DNA of 40,452 nt from an uncultured Campylobacter sp. (GTDB lineage: Bacteria; Actinomycetota; Actinomycetes; Mycobacteriales; Mycobacteriaceae): NCBI GenBank assembly GCA_946221035.1, contig CAMIME010000017.1:1-40452 (forward strand), in the 5' to 3' direction. This document shows, piece after piece, positions 1-7,364 of this stretch; the first letter of the stretch is position 1, and each line of letters opens with the position of its first letter. Below the pieces are notes generated by a model. The model worked only from the letters and a program-made list of their open reading frames with translations, had not been told where the DNA came from and made no database searches. The translations under genes were made by a program, and so were the position numbers.

Positions 1-1822
1 GGGTTGGGGTGGGGGTCGGGTTTTGAGTCGGTGCCGTCTCTGCGGCGGCCACTTCCACCGACACGACGACATCGGTGCCAGCATCGGTTGTGATGCGCAG
101 CTCCTGGGTGCCAACCAGCTGTGCCGGGACGGTCAGCTCCACGGTGGCCACGCCGTACTCGTTGGCGGTGGCCCCGCCGTTGTCCTTCTTGATGGGGGCG
201 GATGCGCTCACATCACCGAGGCTCACCGTCGCGGTGGTTGCCGTCTCGCCCTGCTCGTAGAGCAGCGAGCTCAGTTCGATGGTCGCCTTGGTGCCTGCTT
301 TCAGCGGGCTGGGGAGGTGGACACCAACATTGGACTGGCTCGTGCGCGGCGTCTTCTTCTGGTCGGAGGCGAGGAACTCCACCAGGGCATTGAGGTCGAC
401 GTAGCCCAGGTTCACTGGCTTCGTGCCACGGGTGAACGCCTCGAAGCTGTCCCCGCCGCCGAGGATGAAGGTGGAACCCGCAACAATGTACGTCTTGTTC
501 GGGTCGAGGGGTGCGCCGTCGATGGTGACGGAGGTGACCTTCGAACCGACCGGGGCGGTCGGGTCGTAGGTGTAAGACACGTTGTCGGACACGCCGAGCG
601 GGAACATCGGGCGGTCCTTGTCATCGCGCCACTGCTGCTCGAGAGCTGCGACCACGTCGGAGCCCTTGAGCTCCACGTACGTGTTCTCGCCACCGAAAGG
701 CTGGATGGCGAACGCCTCGGCGTAGGTGACGTCGCCCTTTTCAAGCTCGGCGCGAACACCACCGGCATTCATGACTGCCAAGTCGGGCTTCACGGACGAA
801 TTGTTGCCCACGCCGATGCGGGTGACGTTGGCAATGAAGTTGTTCAGCTGGGACTCCTTGTCGCCGGCGCGGTAGAAGTCGGCGTCTGCAGTACCGACAA
901 CCTTGTCACCCTCGACGCTGGCCTTCGCAACGGCGTCTTTCACGATGGCGTCGATTTCCGGCTGCGGGGTGTCGCAGGCGCGGATCGCCTCGGCGTCGAG
1001 AAGCTCGACGTTGCCAAACGTGACCTTCTTCGCGGCCTTGTCGTACGTTACCTCGACGTTGGCAAGGTTCTTGCCGTACTCGCCCGCCTGGATGAGCAGC
1101 GGCAACGCGTCCTGCTGCAGCACCTGTTGGTGGGAGTGGCCGAGGAAGGCGATGTCGACGTCCTTGGAGAACTGATCGGCCTTAATACCGCCTTCGTGGA
1201 CGAGGGCGACCACAACGTCCGCCTCGCCGGTCTCCTTGAGCTTCTTGGCCAGGTCGTTGGTGGCCTTGACCGGGTCGTTCCAGGTGATGCCGGCGATGGA
1301 GTCCGGGTTCACAAGGTTCGGCATGTCGGCAGTGATGGTGCCGACAAACGCGACCTTGGCGCCGTCGAGATCCTTCACCACGTAATCTTTCGCACCCTTG
1401 AGGGTCTCGGCGTTGGCAGCCAGGTAGTCGAACTCGGCGGACTCGACGACCCGGGTGGAGAAATCCTCCGCACCCTTATCCAGCTCGTGGTTGCCCACTG
1501 CGGAAACCTGCACCTTCATCAGGTTGAGGATGTCCAGGGTCGGCTGATCCTCCAGCAGCATCGATGCAAAGGGGGAAGCACCGATGTTGTCGCCAGAGGC
1601 GGTGAGAATGTGGGTCTTGCCCTCGGCTGCCTTGTCAATGGAGCACTTCAGCTTGGCCGCGCCCGGCACACGCTTCGTCTCTTGCCAGTAGCCGTGGAAG
1701 TCAGTGATGTTGGAAATGGTGAAAGTCGAGGTGGTGTCGGTTTGAGCGAATGCGGGCGCGGCGGTGGTTGCCAGCGCCGCAACGGTCACGGAAGATACGA
1801 CGATGCGGTAGCGGGAGCGCAT
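1..1822 (-). CDS. Secreted 5'-nucleotidase / UDP-sugar hydrolase (UshA-like), 3' end outside the window
   Basis: This exported metallophosphoesterase would release phosphate from nucleotides or UDP-sugars at the cell surface. The start at 1822 gives a signal peptide (MRSRYR, then a hydrophobic stretch, then APAFA-Q, cleavage near residue 26) and follows a GAAAGG ribosome binding site. The N-terminal domain carries the metal-site motifs DFH (41-43), GDN (77-79), GNHE (110-113) and GHSH (228-231). A C-terminal nucleotidase domain follows (NAGGVR, then the GENTYVELKG and TYIVAGSTFILGGGDSF regions). After it comes an Ig-like or linker segment ending in a Thr/Pro/Gln-rich stretch (AETAPTQNPTPTPTP) that runs off the window edge; a wall or membrane anchor probably follows. 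About 607 codons are visible. An inverted repeat lies just upstream (1852-1869). Known of the family: UshA-type enzymes are often phosphate-starvation induced, but no clear PhoR box was seen here. Confidence 0.93.
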   Translation of the reverse strand, partial: MRSRYRIVVSSVTVAALATTAAPAFAQTDTTSTFTISNITDFHGYWQETKRVPGAAKLKCSIDKAAEGKTHILTASGDNIGASPFASMLLEDQPTLDILNLMKVQVSAVGNHELDKGAEDFSTRVVESAEFDYLAANAETLKGAKDYVVKDLDGAKVAFVGTITADMPNLVNPDSIAGITWNDPVKATNDLAKKLKETGEADVVVALVHEGGIKADQFSKDVDIAFLGHSHQQVLQQDALPLLIQAGEYGKNLANVEVTYDKAAKKVTFGNVELLDAEAIRACDTPQPEIDAIVKDAVAKASVEGDKVVGTADADFYRAGDKESQLNNFIANVTRIGVGNNSSVKPDLAVMNAGGVRAELEKGDVTYAEAFAIQPFGGENTYVELKGSDVVAALEQQWRDDKDRPMFPLGVSDNVSYTYDPTAPVGSKVTSVTIDGAPLDPNKTYIVAGSTFILGGGDSFEAFTRGTKPVNLGYVDLNALVEFLASDQKKTPRTSQSNVGVHLPSPLKAGTKATIELSSLLYEQGETATTATVSLGDVSASAPIKKDNGGATANEYGVATVELTVPAQLVGTQELRITTDAGTDVVVSVEVAAAETAPTQNPTPTPT

Positions 1823-1851
1823 GGTGGGGAGCCTTTCGGGTTTGCACGGTG

Positions 1852-1869
1852 ACACGCTGACAGGCGTGT
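1852..1869. promoter_or_regulatory. Inverted repeat upstream of the 5'-nucleotidase gene
   Basis: Arms ACACGC and GCGTGT are separated by TGACAG, about 30 bases before the nucleotidase start. It could be an operator or a leader hairpin. It is short, so confidence is low. Confidence 0.25.
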
Positions 1870-1922
1870 GAGGAAAGTGTAAGAATCTCCCGCACATTCC
1901 GCTTGGTGAGCCGGTTGAGGGC

Positions 1923-2963
1923 TCATCGACGACAGGCGGGCACCCGCACCCGTGCGATCAGCCCCCCGCCCTCCTCTGCAGTACAGGCGACAAGTTCGAG
2001 TGCGCCGCCGTGCGCTTCCGCGATGGCCTTGACCAGGGCAAGTCCCAGGCCGTGGCCCCTACTGGTGCGGGCGCGGGAAAAGGGTTCGGCCAGTTCCCAG
2101 GGGCGTTCCACCACCGGGCCGCGATTTTCCACCTCGATCACCGCGTCTGGGCCGTCTACGTACAGGCGAAGTGCCGCGGTGCCGGGCTCGCCGTGGTTCA
2201 CGGCGTTGCGCACCAGGTTGTCGGTGGCTTGGGTGATGAGGGTGGCGGAAGCGTCGATACGCACAGGCTCGAGGGTGGCCCGGATGCCGTGTGTCTCGGC
2301 GACGCCGCTGACGACGGCGGCGAGGTCGACTGGCTGAAACTCGGGCGCCATGTGTGCAAGCTGCAACAGCGCCGCGACGGTGTCGGCGTTGCGCGCGTTC
2401 ACTTCGCGTACGCGCGCAAGGGCTGGGCGCAGGGCGGCGTCGTCGGGGCCGGCAAGCGCTACGTCGGCAATAGTTTGGATGGTGGCGATTGGGGTTTTCA
2501 GCTCGTGCGATGCGTTTGAGGCGAAGCGTTTCTGCCGGTCGACGGCGTCTTGTACCGAATCCAGCATCACGTTGAGTGCTTCGGTGACGCCCCCGATCTC
2601 GTCATCGGGTCCGTCGTAGGGGATGCGGGTGGCAAGGTCGCCGTGCGTGACGTCGCGGGCGGCGGCAGCGATGCCGGTGAGGGGCCGAATCACCCAGCCC
2701 GCGACGAACCAGCCGACAGCGCCCGAGACTACGGTGAGTAACCCCAGCGCGGCTAGGGACACCAGCAGCACCACCCGCAGGATTTCGTCGGTCACGGGGA
2801 TGGCGGCGTCGATAACTAAGCCGTCTTCGACGGGAATCTCCGCCTGAAAGGGCACCGGCGTGAGCTTGAGGTAGGCGACCACGAGGGCGATGAGCGAGAG
2901 CCCGACGACCAAGGTGGTCGCCACAAACATGACGGTGATACGGGCACGCAGGCTCAGCTTCAT
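1923..2963 (-). CDS. Two-component sensor histidine kinase
   Basis: This membrane kinase pairs with the response regulator immediately upstream. The first membrane helix is about residues 10-33, followed by an unusually short external loop of about 30 residues, a second helix at about 63-90, and a HAMP linker at about 92-140. The dimerisation and phosphoacceptor box is ASHELKTPI with His153. The N-box (DNLVRNAVNHGE) and G-box (GHGLGLALVKAIAEAHGG) of the ATPase domain are both present, so it should be active. The start at 2963 is fixed by the ATGA overlap with the regulator's stop; an upstream in-frame extension to 3095 would lie inside the regulator gene. Length is 346 residues. The signal is unknown; the tiny sensor loop suggests sensing within or near the membrane. 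A copy of the dispersed motif lies at 2252-2262, and a further core at 2811-2818. Confidence 0.93.
   Translation of the reverse strand: MKLSLRARITVMFVATTLVVGLSLIALVVAYLKLTPVPFQAEIPVEDGLVIDAAIPVTDEILRVVLLVSLAALGLLTVVSGAVGWFVAGWVIRPLTGIAAAARDVTHGDLATRIPYDGPDDEIGGVTEALNVMLDSVQDAVDRQKRFASNASHELKTPIATIQTIADVALAGPDDAALRPALARVREVNARNADTVAALLQLAHMAPEFQPVDLAAVVSGVAETHGIRATLEPVRIDASATLITQATDNLVRNAVNHGEPGTAALRLYVDGPDAVIEVENRGPVVERPWELAEPFSRARTSRGHGLGLALVKAIAEAHGGALELVACTAEEGGGLIARVRVPACRR
2252..2262 (+). repeat. Dispersed motif CGTCGATAMGC, copy in histidine kinase gene
   Basis: CGTCGATACGC. In the host gene (minus strand) it reads Arg-Ile-Asp-Ala (CGT ATC GAC GC). The flank GGTGGCGGAAG resembles other copies. 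Confidence 0.6.
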
Positions 2964-3634
2964 CGTTCCACCTCCGCGACGTAGTACCCGGAGCCGGGGA
3001 CGGTGTGCACGATCCAGGGGTCGCCGAGTTTGCGCCGCAGGTGTGAGATGGTCACCCGGGGTGAGTTGGTGAACGGGTCCGCGTATTCGTCCCACGCTTC
3101 TTCGAGGAGGGTTTCGGCGGAGATGACGCCGCCTCCTGCAAGCATGAGGACCTCTAAAATGGCGAACTCTTTGGGGCTCAAGGGGACGAGCGTGCCTGCG
3201 CGTTCGACGGTTTTGCGGAACGTGTCCAGGCGGACGTCGCCGCAGGTCACGATTTCACCGCGTTCGGGCGCGTTGCGCTTCGCCAGAGCCTTCACACGCG
3301 CAATGAGCTCGGGCACCTCGAAGGGTTTGGGAAGGTAGTCGTCGGCGCCCAGGTCGAAACCCTCGAGCCTGTCGTCGAGGGTGCCCGACGCGGTCAGCAT
3401 GATGACGCGGGTCGCAGGATGCTTCTCCGCGACCTCCCGGCACACATCGTCGCCGTGGACCAGGGGCAGATCCCTGTCCAGTACCACGACATCGGGGGAA
3501 GTGGTGTCGAGTGTGTCTAACGCCTCCTGGCCGTCGAATGCCAAGTGCACCTGCATGCCTGCGCGGGTGAGCGCCGTGGCGGTAGCCTCGGCCAGAAATT
3601 CCTCATCATCGACTACTAGCACCCGGATGCTCAT
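2960..3634 (-). CDS. OmpR/PhoB-family response regulator
   Basis: A 224-residue DNA-binding regulator. The receiver domain holds the acidic pocket VVDDEE (8-13), phosphoacceptor Asp53 in VLDRDLP, Thr81 and Lys103 in LPKPF. A winged-helix Trans_reg_C domain follows (about 130-222, ending PGSGYYVAEVER). The start at 3634 (MSIRVLVVDD) is preferred over an in-frame ATG at 3658 because a -10 hexamer TACCAT ends exactly 7 bases before it, the spacing of a leaderless transcript. It overlaps the kinase by four bases (ATGA), so the two form one operon. A 38-bp dyad at 3654-3691 covers its -35 region and could be its own binding site. The regulon is unknown; the divergent membrane protein and protease are the obvious candidate targets. 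Confidence 0.93.
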   Translation of the reverse strand: MSIRVLVVDDEEFLAEATATALTRAGMQVHLAFDGQEALDTLDTTSPDVVVLDRDLPLVHGDDVCREVAEKHPATRVIMLTASGTLDDRLEGFDLGADDYLPKPFEVPELIARVKALAKRNAPERGEIVTCGDVRLDTFRKTVERAGTLVPLSPKEFAILEVLMLAGGGVISAETLLEEAWDEYADPFTNSPRVTISHLRRKLGDPWIVHTVPGSGYYVAEVER

Positions 3635-3641
3635 GGCGCTG

Positions 3642-3647
3642 ATGGTA
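3642..3647 (-). promoter_or_regulatory. -10 element of the response regulator gene (leaderless)
   Basis: TACCAT on the minus strand, 7 bases before the ATG at 3634. There is no ribosome binding site upstream, which fits a leaderless transcript. Confidence 0.5.
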
Positions 3648-3653
3648 GGCGGG

Positions 3654-3691
3654 GCCATGTTGCGTGCGCGTTAACGCCCTCGCAACATGGC
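3654..3691. promoter_or_regulatory. 38-bp dyad operator between divergent genes
   Basis: The outer arms GCCATGTTGCG (3654-3664) and CGCAACATGGC (3681-3691) and the inner palindrome GCGTTAACGC (3668-3677) share one symmetry axis at 3672.5. Of 19 base pairs 17 match. It sits between the -10 hexamers of the response regulator (3642-3647, minus strand) and the acyltransferase-like gene (3698-3703, plus strand), covering both -35 regions. It has no T-run, so it is not an evident terminator. Confidence 0.6.
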
Positions 3692-3697
3692 GCTACT

Positions 3698-3703
3698 TAT
3701 GGT
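3698..3703 (+). promoter_or_regulatory. -10 element of the acyltransferase-like gene (leaderless)
   Basis: TATGGT lies 7 bases before ATG 3711. This spacing and the absence of a Shine-Dalgarno sequence support that start. Confidence 0.4.
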
Positions 3704-3710
3704 CGTGGCC

Positions 3711-4697
3711 ATGCAAAATCTCAAGGTATCGTCGCGGGACGTCGGGGTGGACGTGGCCAGGGCCATCGCCCTGGTAGGCATGTTCGCCGCCCACCTGACC
3801 TACCCGAATGGCATCGGGGCGGAGGTGCTGTACGGGTTTCCCTCAGCGCTGTTCGCGTTCGTGGCGGGCGTGTCCATGGCGTTTATGTCCCAGCGCGGGG
3901 CGAAGCCGGTGCACTTCGCTGTTCGTGGTGTGGTGCTCATCGTGCTGTTTTTCGTGTTGCAGTCGATCCCGAGCGACATCGTCGTGGTGCTGGGCACCCT
4001 TGGTTTTTGCATGATCTGCTTGGCGTGGATGCCGCCGCGGATTGCTCAGTGGGGGTGGCAGCCGACCTTGGGATGCGTTGCGGCGTTGACAGTGGTCTCC
4101 GGGCTAAGCGGGGGATTCGATTACTCACCCGCGATGTGGGCGGCGCTGATGATCGGAGGCATGGCCTTTCACCGTGTGATGCTCGGGCAGCCGAAGCGCC
4201 TGGTGTGGGGTGCGGTGATCGGGCTGGCGGTCATGGCGGCCGATATCGCGGCGCGCTGGTACGTGCCGCTGCCACCATTTATGGACGTCACCGGCCACAC
4301 CGGCGGGGTGCTGGATGTGGTGGGCAGCCTTGGGGCGTCGATAGGCATGTGCTCTCTGAGCTGCGTGCTCGCGCGCCCCTGGCAGATCGTCTTGCCCAGG
4401 ATGGGGCGGATGCCGCTGACCCTGTACTGCCTGCACGTGGCCAGCGCCGCGTTCGTGGGCTTTTGGGTCACGGTGGTGGGGGCGGCGGCGATCGCAAGCT
4501 TGTGGTTCACAGTGTTCACACGCGGACCGCTGGAGGAGCTGACACGGCGCATCGTGATCGCAGGGGGCAAGGCATTTGACAGAAACAACATCGGAAGGAT
4601 GACAAATGAGGAAGATCGCAGCATTGACACTGGCAGCGGGGTTGGGCGTGGGCACGTCACCGGCGTACGCGATGGAGAGCACCACGTTCGCGGGTGA
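3711..4697 (+). CDS. Polytopic membrane protein, DUF1624/DUF418 acyltransferase-like
   Basis: An integral membrane protein of about 8-9 hydrophobic helices. The N-terminal stretch RDVGVDVARAIALVGMFAAHL resembles the start of the heparan-alpha-glucosaminide N-acetyltransferase-like (DUF1624) family, whose members are thought to move acyl groups across the membrane. The end (PRMGRMPLTLYCLHVAS, then FTRGPLEELTRR) resembles DUF418 proteins. The substrate cannot be told. ATG 3711 is chosen over 3687 and 3699 from the -10 spacing. The last about 40 residues (from FDRNNIGRMTNEE) are polar, glycine- and histidine-rich, and lie over the signal peptide of the downstream protease in another frame (92-base overlap), so they look like read-through rather than conserved sequence. 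A core copy of the dispersed motif is at 4336-4343 and uses the codon ATA (Gly-Ala-Ser-Ile-Gly). Confidence 0.78.
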   Translation: MQNLKVSSRDVGVDVARAIALVGMFAAHLTYPNGIGAEVLYGFPSALFAFVAGVSMAFMSQRGAKPVHFAVRGVVLIVLFFVLQSIPSDIVVVLGTLGFCMICLAWMPPRIAQWGWQPTLGCVAALTVVSGLSGGFDYSPAMWAALMIGGMAFHRVMLGQPKRLVWGAVIGLAVMAADIAARWYVPLPPFMDVTGHTGGVLDVVGSLGASIGMCSLSCVLARPWQIVLPRMGRMPLTLYCLHVASAAFVGFWVTVVGAAAIASLWFTVFTRGPLEELTRRIVIAGGKAFDRNNIGRMTNEEDRSIDTGSGVGRGHVTGVRDGEHHVRG

Positions 4698-5457
4698 TGC
4701 AACCGAGGCCGAAGCCGTGGTGTCGGTCCGCGTGGACGATTCGGACCCCGAAGACGGCGTGTGCACCGGCACCGCAATCTCCCCGCACTGGGTGCTCACG
4801 GCGCGCCACTGTGTGGAGGCGGCGAAAAAGCCAGCGGGGTCCGTGCGCGCAGGCCAAGGGGACATGCAGTTCAACTACCAGATCGACCGTTGGGAGGTCG
4901 CGCCGCGCGGCGACATCGCACTCGCCCACACAGTGGAGGAAATGCAGATCTCGAAATTTGCGGACATCGCCGATGAGATCCCCAGCGGCGAGGTGAACAT
5001 CTACGGCTGGTCATCGGACGGTTCCGGCGGATCAACCAAGCTCCCGTCAGCGACCGGCACGGTCCGCGGCGAGACGCCCTTGTCGCTTTTCGACGGCCCA
5101 ACGGCCCTCGACGTCGCCCTCAACAACGGCGCGCGCATCCAACCCGGCGACTCCGGCGGCGCCATCTTCGCCGACGGCAAAGCTGCCGGCGTGATGTCCG
5201 CGGGGCTCTTCGAGGACCCGGAAAACCCGACTGAGGAGGAGATCCACTCAAACTCCGCGGTATCCGTGGCGCCTGTGGCTGACCAGGCGGAGTGGATCCG
5301 CCAGCGCCTGGCCGAGCCGGAACTCAGCCCGGAGGAGCGGATGCCGGCGAGCGACGGCTCGACGGCGAACAATCTCACCGCGGCGGGTGCTTCCATCGCG
5401 GTGCTGCTGGTGGTGGCGGCCGGGTGGGTGTTCGCGTCGCGCCGCAAGCGAGCTTAG
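4606..5457 (+). CDS. Secreted trypsin-like serine protease with C-terminal membrane anchor
   Basis: A chymotrypsin-fold (S1) protease of 283 residues. The signal peptide is MRKIAALTLAAGLGVGTSPAYA. The catalytic triad is His68 (LTARHC), Asp103 (RGDIAL) and Ser183 (QPGDSGG). A C-terminal helix (about 257-277) followed by RRKRA should anchor it in the membrane with the protease domain outside. The start is set by GGAAGG at 4593-4598, 7 bases before ATG 4606. It overlaps the upstream membrane protein gene by 92 bases and is probably cotranscribed with it. Given the neighbouring two-component system, a role in envelope stress or processing of a surface protein is plausible but inferred. Its stop interlocks with that of the convergent VWA gene. 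Confidence 0.9.
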   Translation: MRKIAALTLAAGLGVGTSPAYAMESTTFAGDATEAEAVVSVRVDDSDPEDGVCTGTAISPHWVLTARHCVEAAKKPAGSVRAGQGDMQFNYQIDRWEVAPRGDIALAHTVEEMQISKFADIADEIPSGEVNIYGWSSDGSGGSTKLPSATGTVRGETPLSLFDGPTALDVALNNGARIQPGDSGGAIFADGKAAGVMSAGLFEDPENPTEEEIHSNSAVSVAPVADQAEWIRQRLAEPELSPEERMPASDGSTANNLTAAGASIAVLLVVAAGWVFASRRKRA

Positions 5458-7364
5458 AACCACCCGCGCAAGTACTCGCCAACCACGGCGCCGCCGAGCT
5501 GGCTCAAGTCCGGCGCCACCACGCGCGCCCCGGTCCGGTCCGCCATGGCGCCCAGCAGGGCGACGAGCCCGGGGTCGTCGACAAGCCTAAAGAACGTGGT
5601 GTGGGCCCCGCGCTTGGTCACCTGGTCGAGCGCCTGCACCGTCTTGGCCAGCGTGATGCGGTCCGTCGGCCAGGAGAAGTGGGTCTCGCCCCAATCGGTG
5701 AGCATGGAGGTCGGCTCGCCGTCGGTGACAATGAGCAAGGTGCGCTCCATGTTCGCGTGCCGGCTGAAAAACTGGTCCGCGAGCAGCAGCGCGTGGTGCA
5801 GGTTCGTACCCTGCTCCTGGATCGGCGGCAGCGCCGTGAGCTCCTCGATCGTCATCGTTTGCGCGTAGCGTCCGAACCCGATCAGGGTGAGCTCGTCGCC
5901 GCGGTACTGGGTGGTGATGAGGTGGTGCAGCGCCAGCGCGGTCTGCTTCATCGGAGCCCAGCGGCCCTCCATCGCCATCGAGAAACTAGTGTCCACCAGC
6001 AGCGCGACGGCGTTGCGGGTGCGCGCCTCCGTCTCCACCACCTCGATGTCTTCGGGGCTAATGCTTATCGACGCACCTCCGGTCCTCACCAACGCATTCG
6101 TCAGCGTCCTCGTCGTGTCCCACGGCTGGGTGTCCCCGAACTGGTAGGGGCGGGTGGCACCGGTGGGTTCGCCGGTGTGCCCGGTGTCGCGGGAATCGCG
6201 CTGGCCGCGCAGCGAGGTTGCGGCGTCGCCCAACAGCTCCTTGCCCAGCATGCGCATGGCCTTGGGGGAGAGCTGCAGCGTGCCGGACTCACCCTTGTTC
6301 AAAAGGCCCGAGTTCTTCAGCGCCTTCTCCAGGTCGCGCAGCATCTTGGCGTTGGTGGCGGCGTCTTTGCCCAAAAGGTCCGCGACCTCGTCCAAGTCAA
6401 TCTCGGGGCGGGCGGCGCTCATGGCGTCGGCGAGTTGGTCGAGCCGGCCCAGGTCGCGCATGGCTCGGGTGGCGTCGCCGAGGCCCATGTCTCCGTCGCC
6501 GTCGATGGCCTCACTGCCGGTCCAGTCGAGGTCGGGCCGGATGCCGCGCAGGTTCGCGTCGAGCTCTCCGACGAGGTTCATCAGCTCCTCGGATCCGAAG
6601 GCCTGGGCGGCAAGCTGCATCAGCTCGGCGCGCTGCTCCGGCGTCATGGAGTTCAGCAGGCGCTGGGCAGCGGCGGAGCGCTGAGCGAGCAGCTCCACCA
6701 GCTCATCGATGTTGCGCGGGTTCTCCGGGAACTGCTGCCCGTGCTTGGCCATGAAGTCGCGGAAGTCCTCGTCCGTGGCCATGCCGGCGCGGTGCTTTCC
6801 CAAAAGCACGTTCAAGTCGCGCAGCATCTCGGCGATGGCGGCGCGGTCCTCGTCGGTGGCGCCCTCCAACGCCTCCTTCATGCCGGTGAAGCGCTGGTCC
6901 AACAGCTCGCGCCCGATGAGGTCCTTGATCTGCTGATATTTCCTTTGGGCTTCGCCAGAAGCCCAAACGTAGCTGCCCAGCTCGCTTACCGCGGCCGCTG
7001 GGGAGGTGGGCAGGTTGTCCAGCGTCATCTCTCGCATCGTGCGGTCCAGGTCGTCCATCTCGACATCGCGGGCGAGTTGTCCCCGTTCGGCGAGCACGGC
7101 GTCGTCGAGAAGCTTCTTGGCTTCCTGAAGCGTGCCCCCGAGGTTGGTTTTTTGCAGCAGCTCCTGGCGGCGCTCTGCGATCTGGCGCAGGAAGTCGTCG
7201 TAGCCCTCGCGGCGCAGGTACTCGCGCATGGCGTGTTCGGCGGAGTAGCCGAACATGACGTCATCGGCGATCGCGCGTACCGCCTTCGCCAGGTCGGGCG
7301 GCGGGGCGAGCGGGTCTGGGCCGGGGGTGTACTTGCGGTATCTAGCCGTAAATCGTTTCGCCAT
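5454..7364 (-). CDS. VWA-domain protein (CoxE / magnesium-chelatase partner type)
   Basis: A 636-residue cytoplasmic protein with no signal peptide. The N-terminal two thirds are helical and charged. The C-terminal von Willebrand A domain (about 450-636) carries the metal-ion site DTSFS from Asp458 and, further on, VTDGEPTS. Proteins of this kind work with AAA+ ATPases of the chelatase/MoxR class to remodel or insert metal into a partner. The gene overlaps the ATPase gene by 23 bases, so the two form one operon; the same pairing is seen in mycobacteria (Rv0958-Rv0959 type). The start ATG 7364 (MAKRFTARYRKYTPGP) is preferred because the longer open frame to 7757 lies inside the ATPase gene and looks like out-of-frame sequence. 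A full dispersed-motif copy lies at 6063-6073, encoding Gly-Ala-Ser-Ile-Ser with the rare codon ATA just before the VWA domain. Confidence 0.87.
   Translation of the reverse strand: MAKRFTARYRKYTPGPDPLAPPPDLAKAVRAIADDVMFGYSAEHAMREYLRREGYDDFLRQIAERRQELLQKTNLGGTLQEAKKLLDDAVLAERGQLARDVEMDDLDRTMREMTLDNLPTSPAAAVSELGSYVWASGEAQRKYQQIKDLIGRELLDQRFTGMKEALEGATDEDRAAIAEMLRDLNVLLGKHRAGMATDEDFRDFMAKHGQQFPENPRNIDELVELLAQRSAAAQRLLNSMTPEQRAELMQLAAQAFGSEELMNLVGELDANLRGIRPDLDWTGSEAIDGDGDMGLGDATRAMRDLGRLDQLADAMSAARPEIDLDEVADLLGKDAATNAKMLRDLEKALKNSGLLNKGESGTLQLSPKAMRMLGKELLGDAATSLRGQRDSRDTGHTGEPTGATRPYQFGDTQPWDTTRTLTNALVRTGGASISISPEDIEVVETEARTRNAVALLVDTSFSMAMEGRWAPMKQTALALHHLITTQYRGDELTLIGFGRYAQTMTIEELTALPPIQEQGTNLHHALLLADQFFSRHANMERTLLIVTDGEPTSMLTDWGETHFSWPTDRITLAKTVQALDQVTKRGAHTTFFRLVDDPGLVALLGAMADRTGARVVAPDLSQLGGAVVGEYLRGWF
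6063..6073 (-). repeat. Dispersed motif CGTCGATAMGC, copy in VWA gene
   Basis: CGTCGATAAGC on the minus strand, read Ala-Ser-Ile-Ser with the codon ATA. Positions 6064-6082 are identical to 10422-10440 over 19 bases, including the flanking CCTCCGG. Confidence 0.7.

Noticed and set aside
23..1852. 609-codon open frame on the plus strand
   Set aside because: It is antisense to the 5'-nucleotidase, whose signal peptide and metal motifs are intact. The antisense protein is Val/Gly/Arg/Leu-rich without any domain, as expected from high GC.
1907..1925. Hairpin TGAGCC / GGCTCA at the end of the histidine kinase gene as terminator
   Set aside because: The stem has only 6 pairs, overlaps the stop codon and has no T-run; support is too weak.
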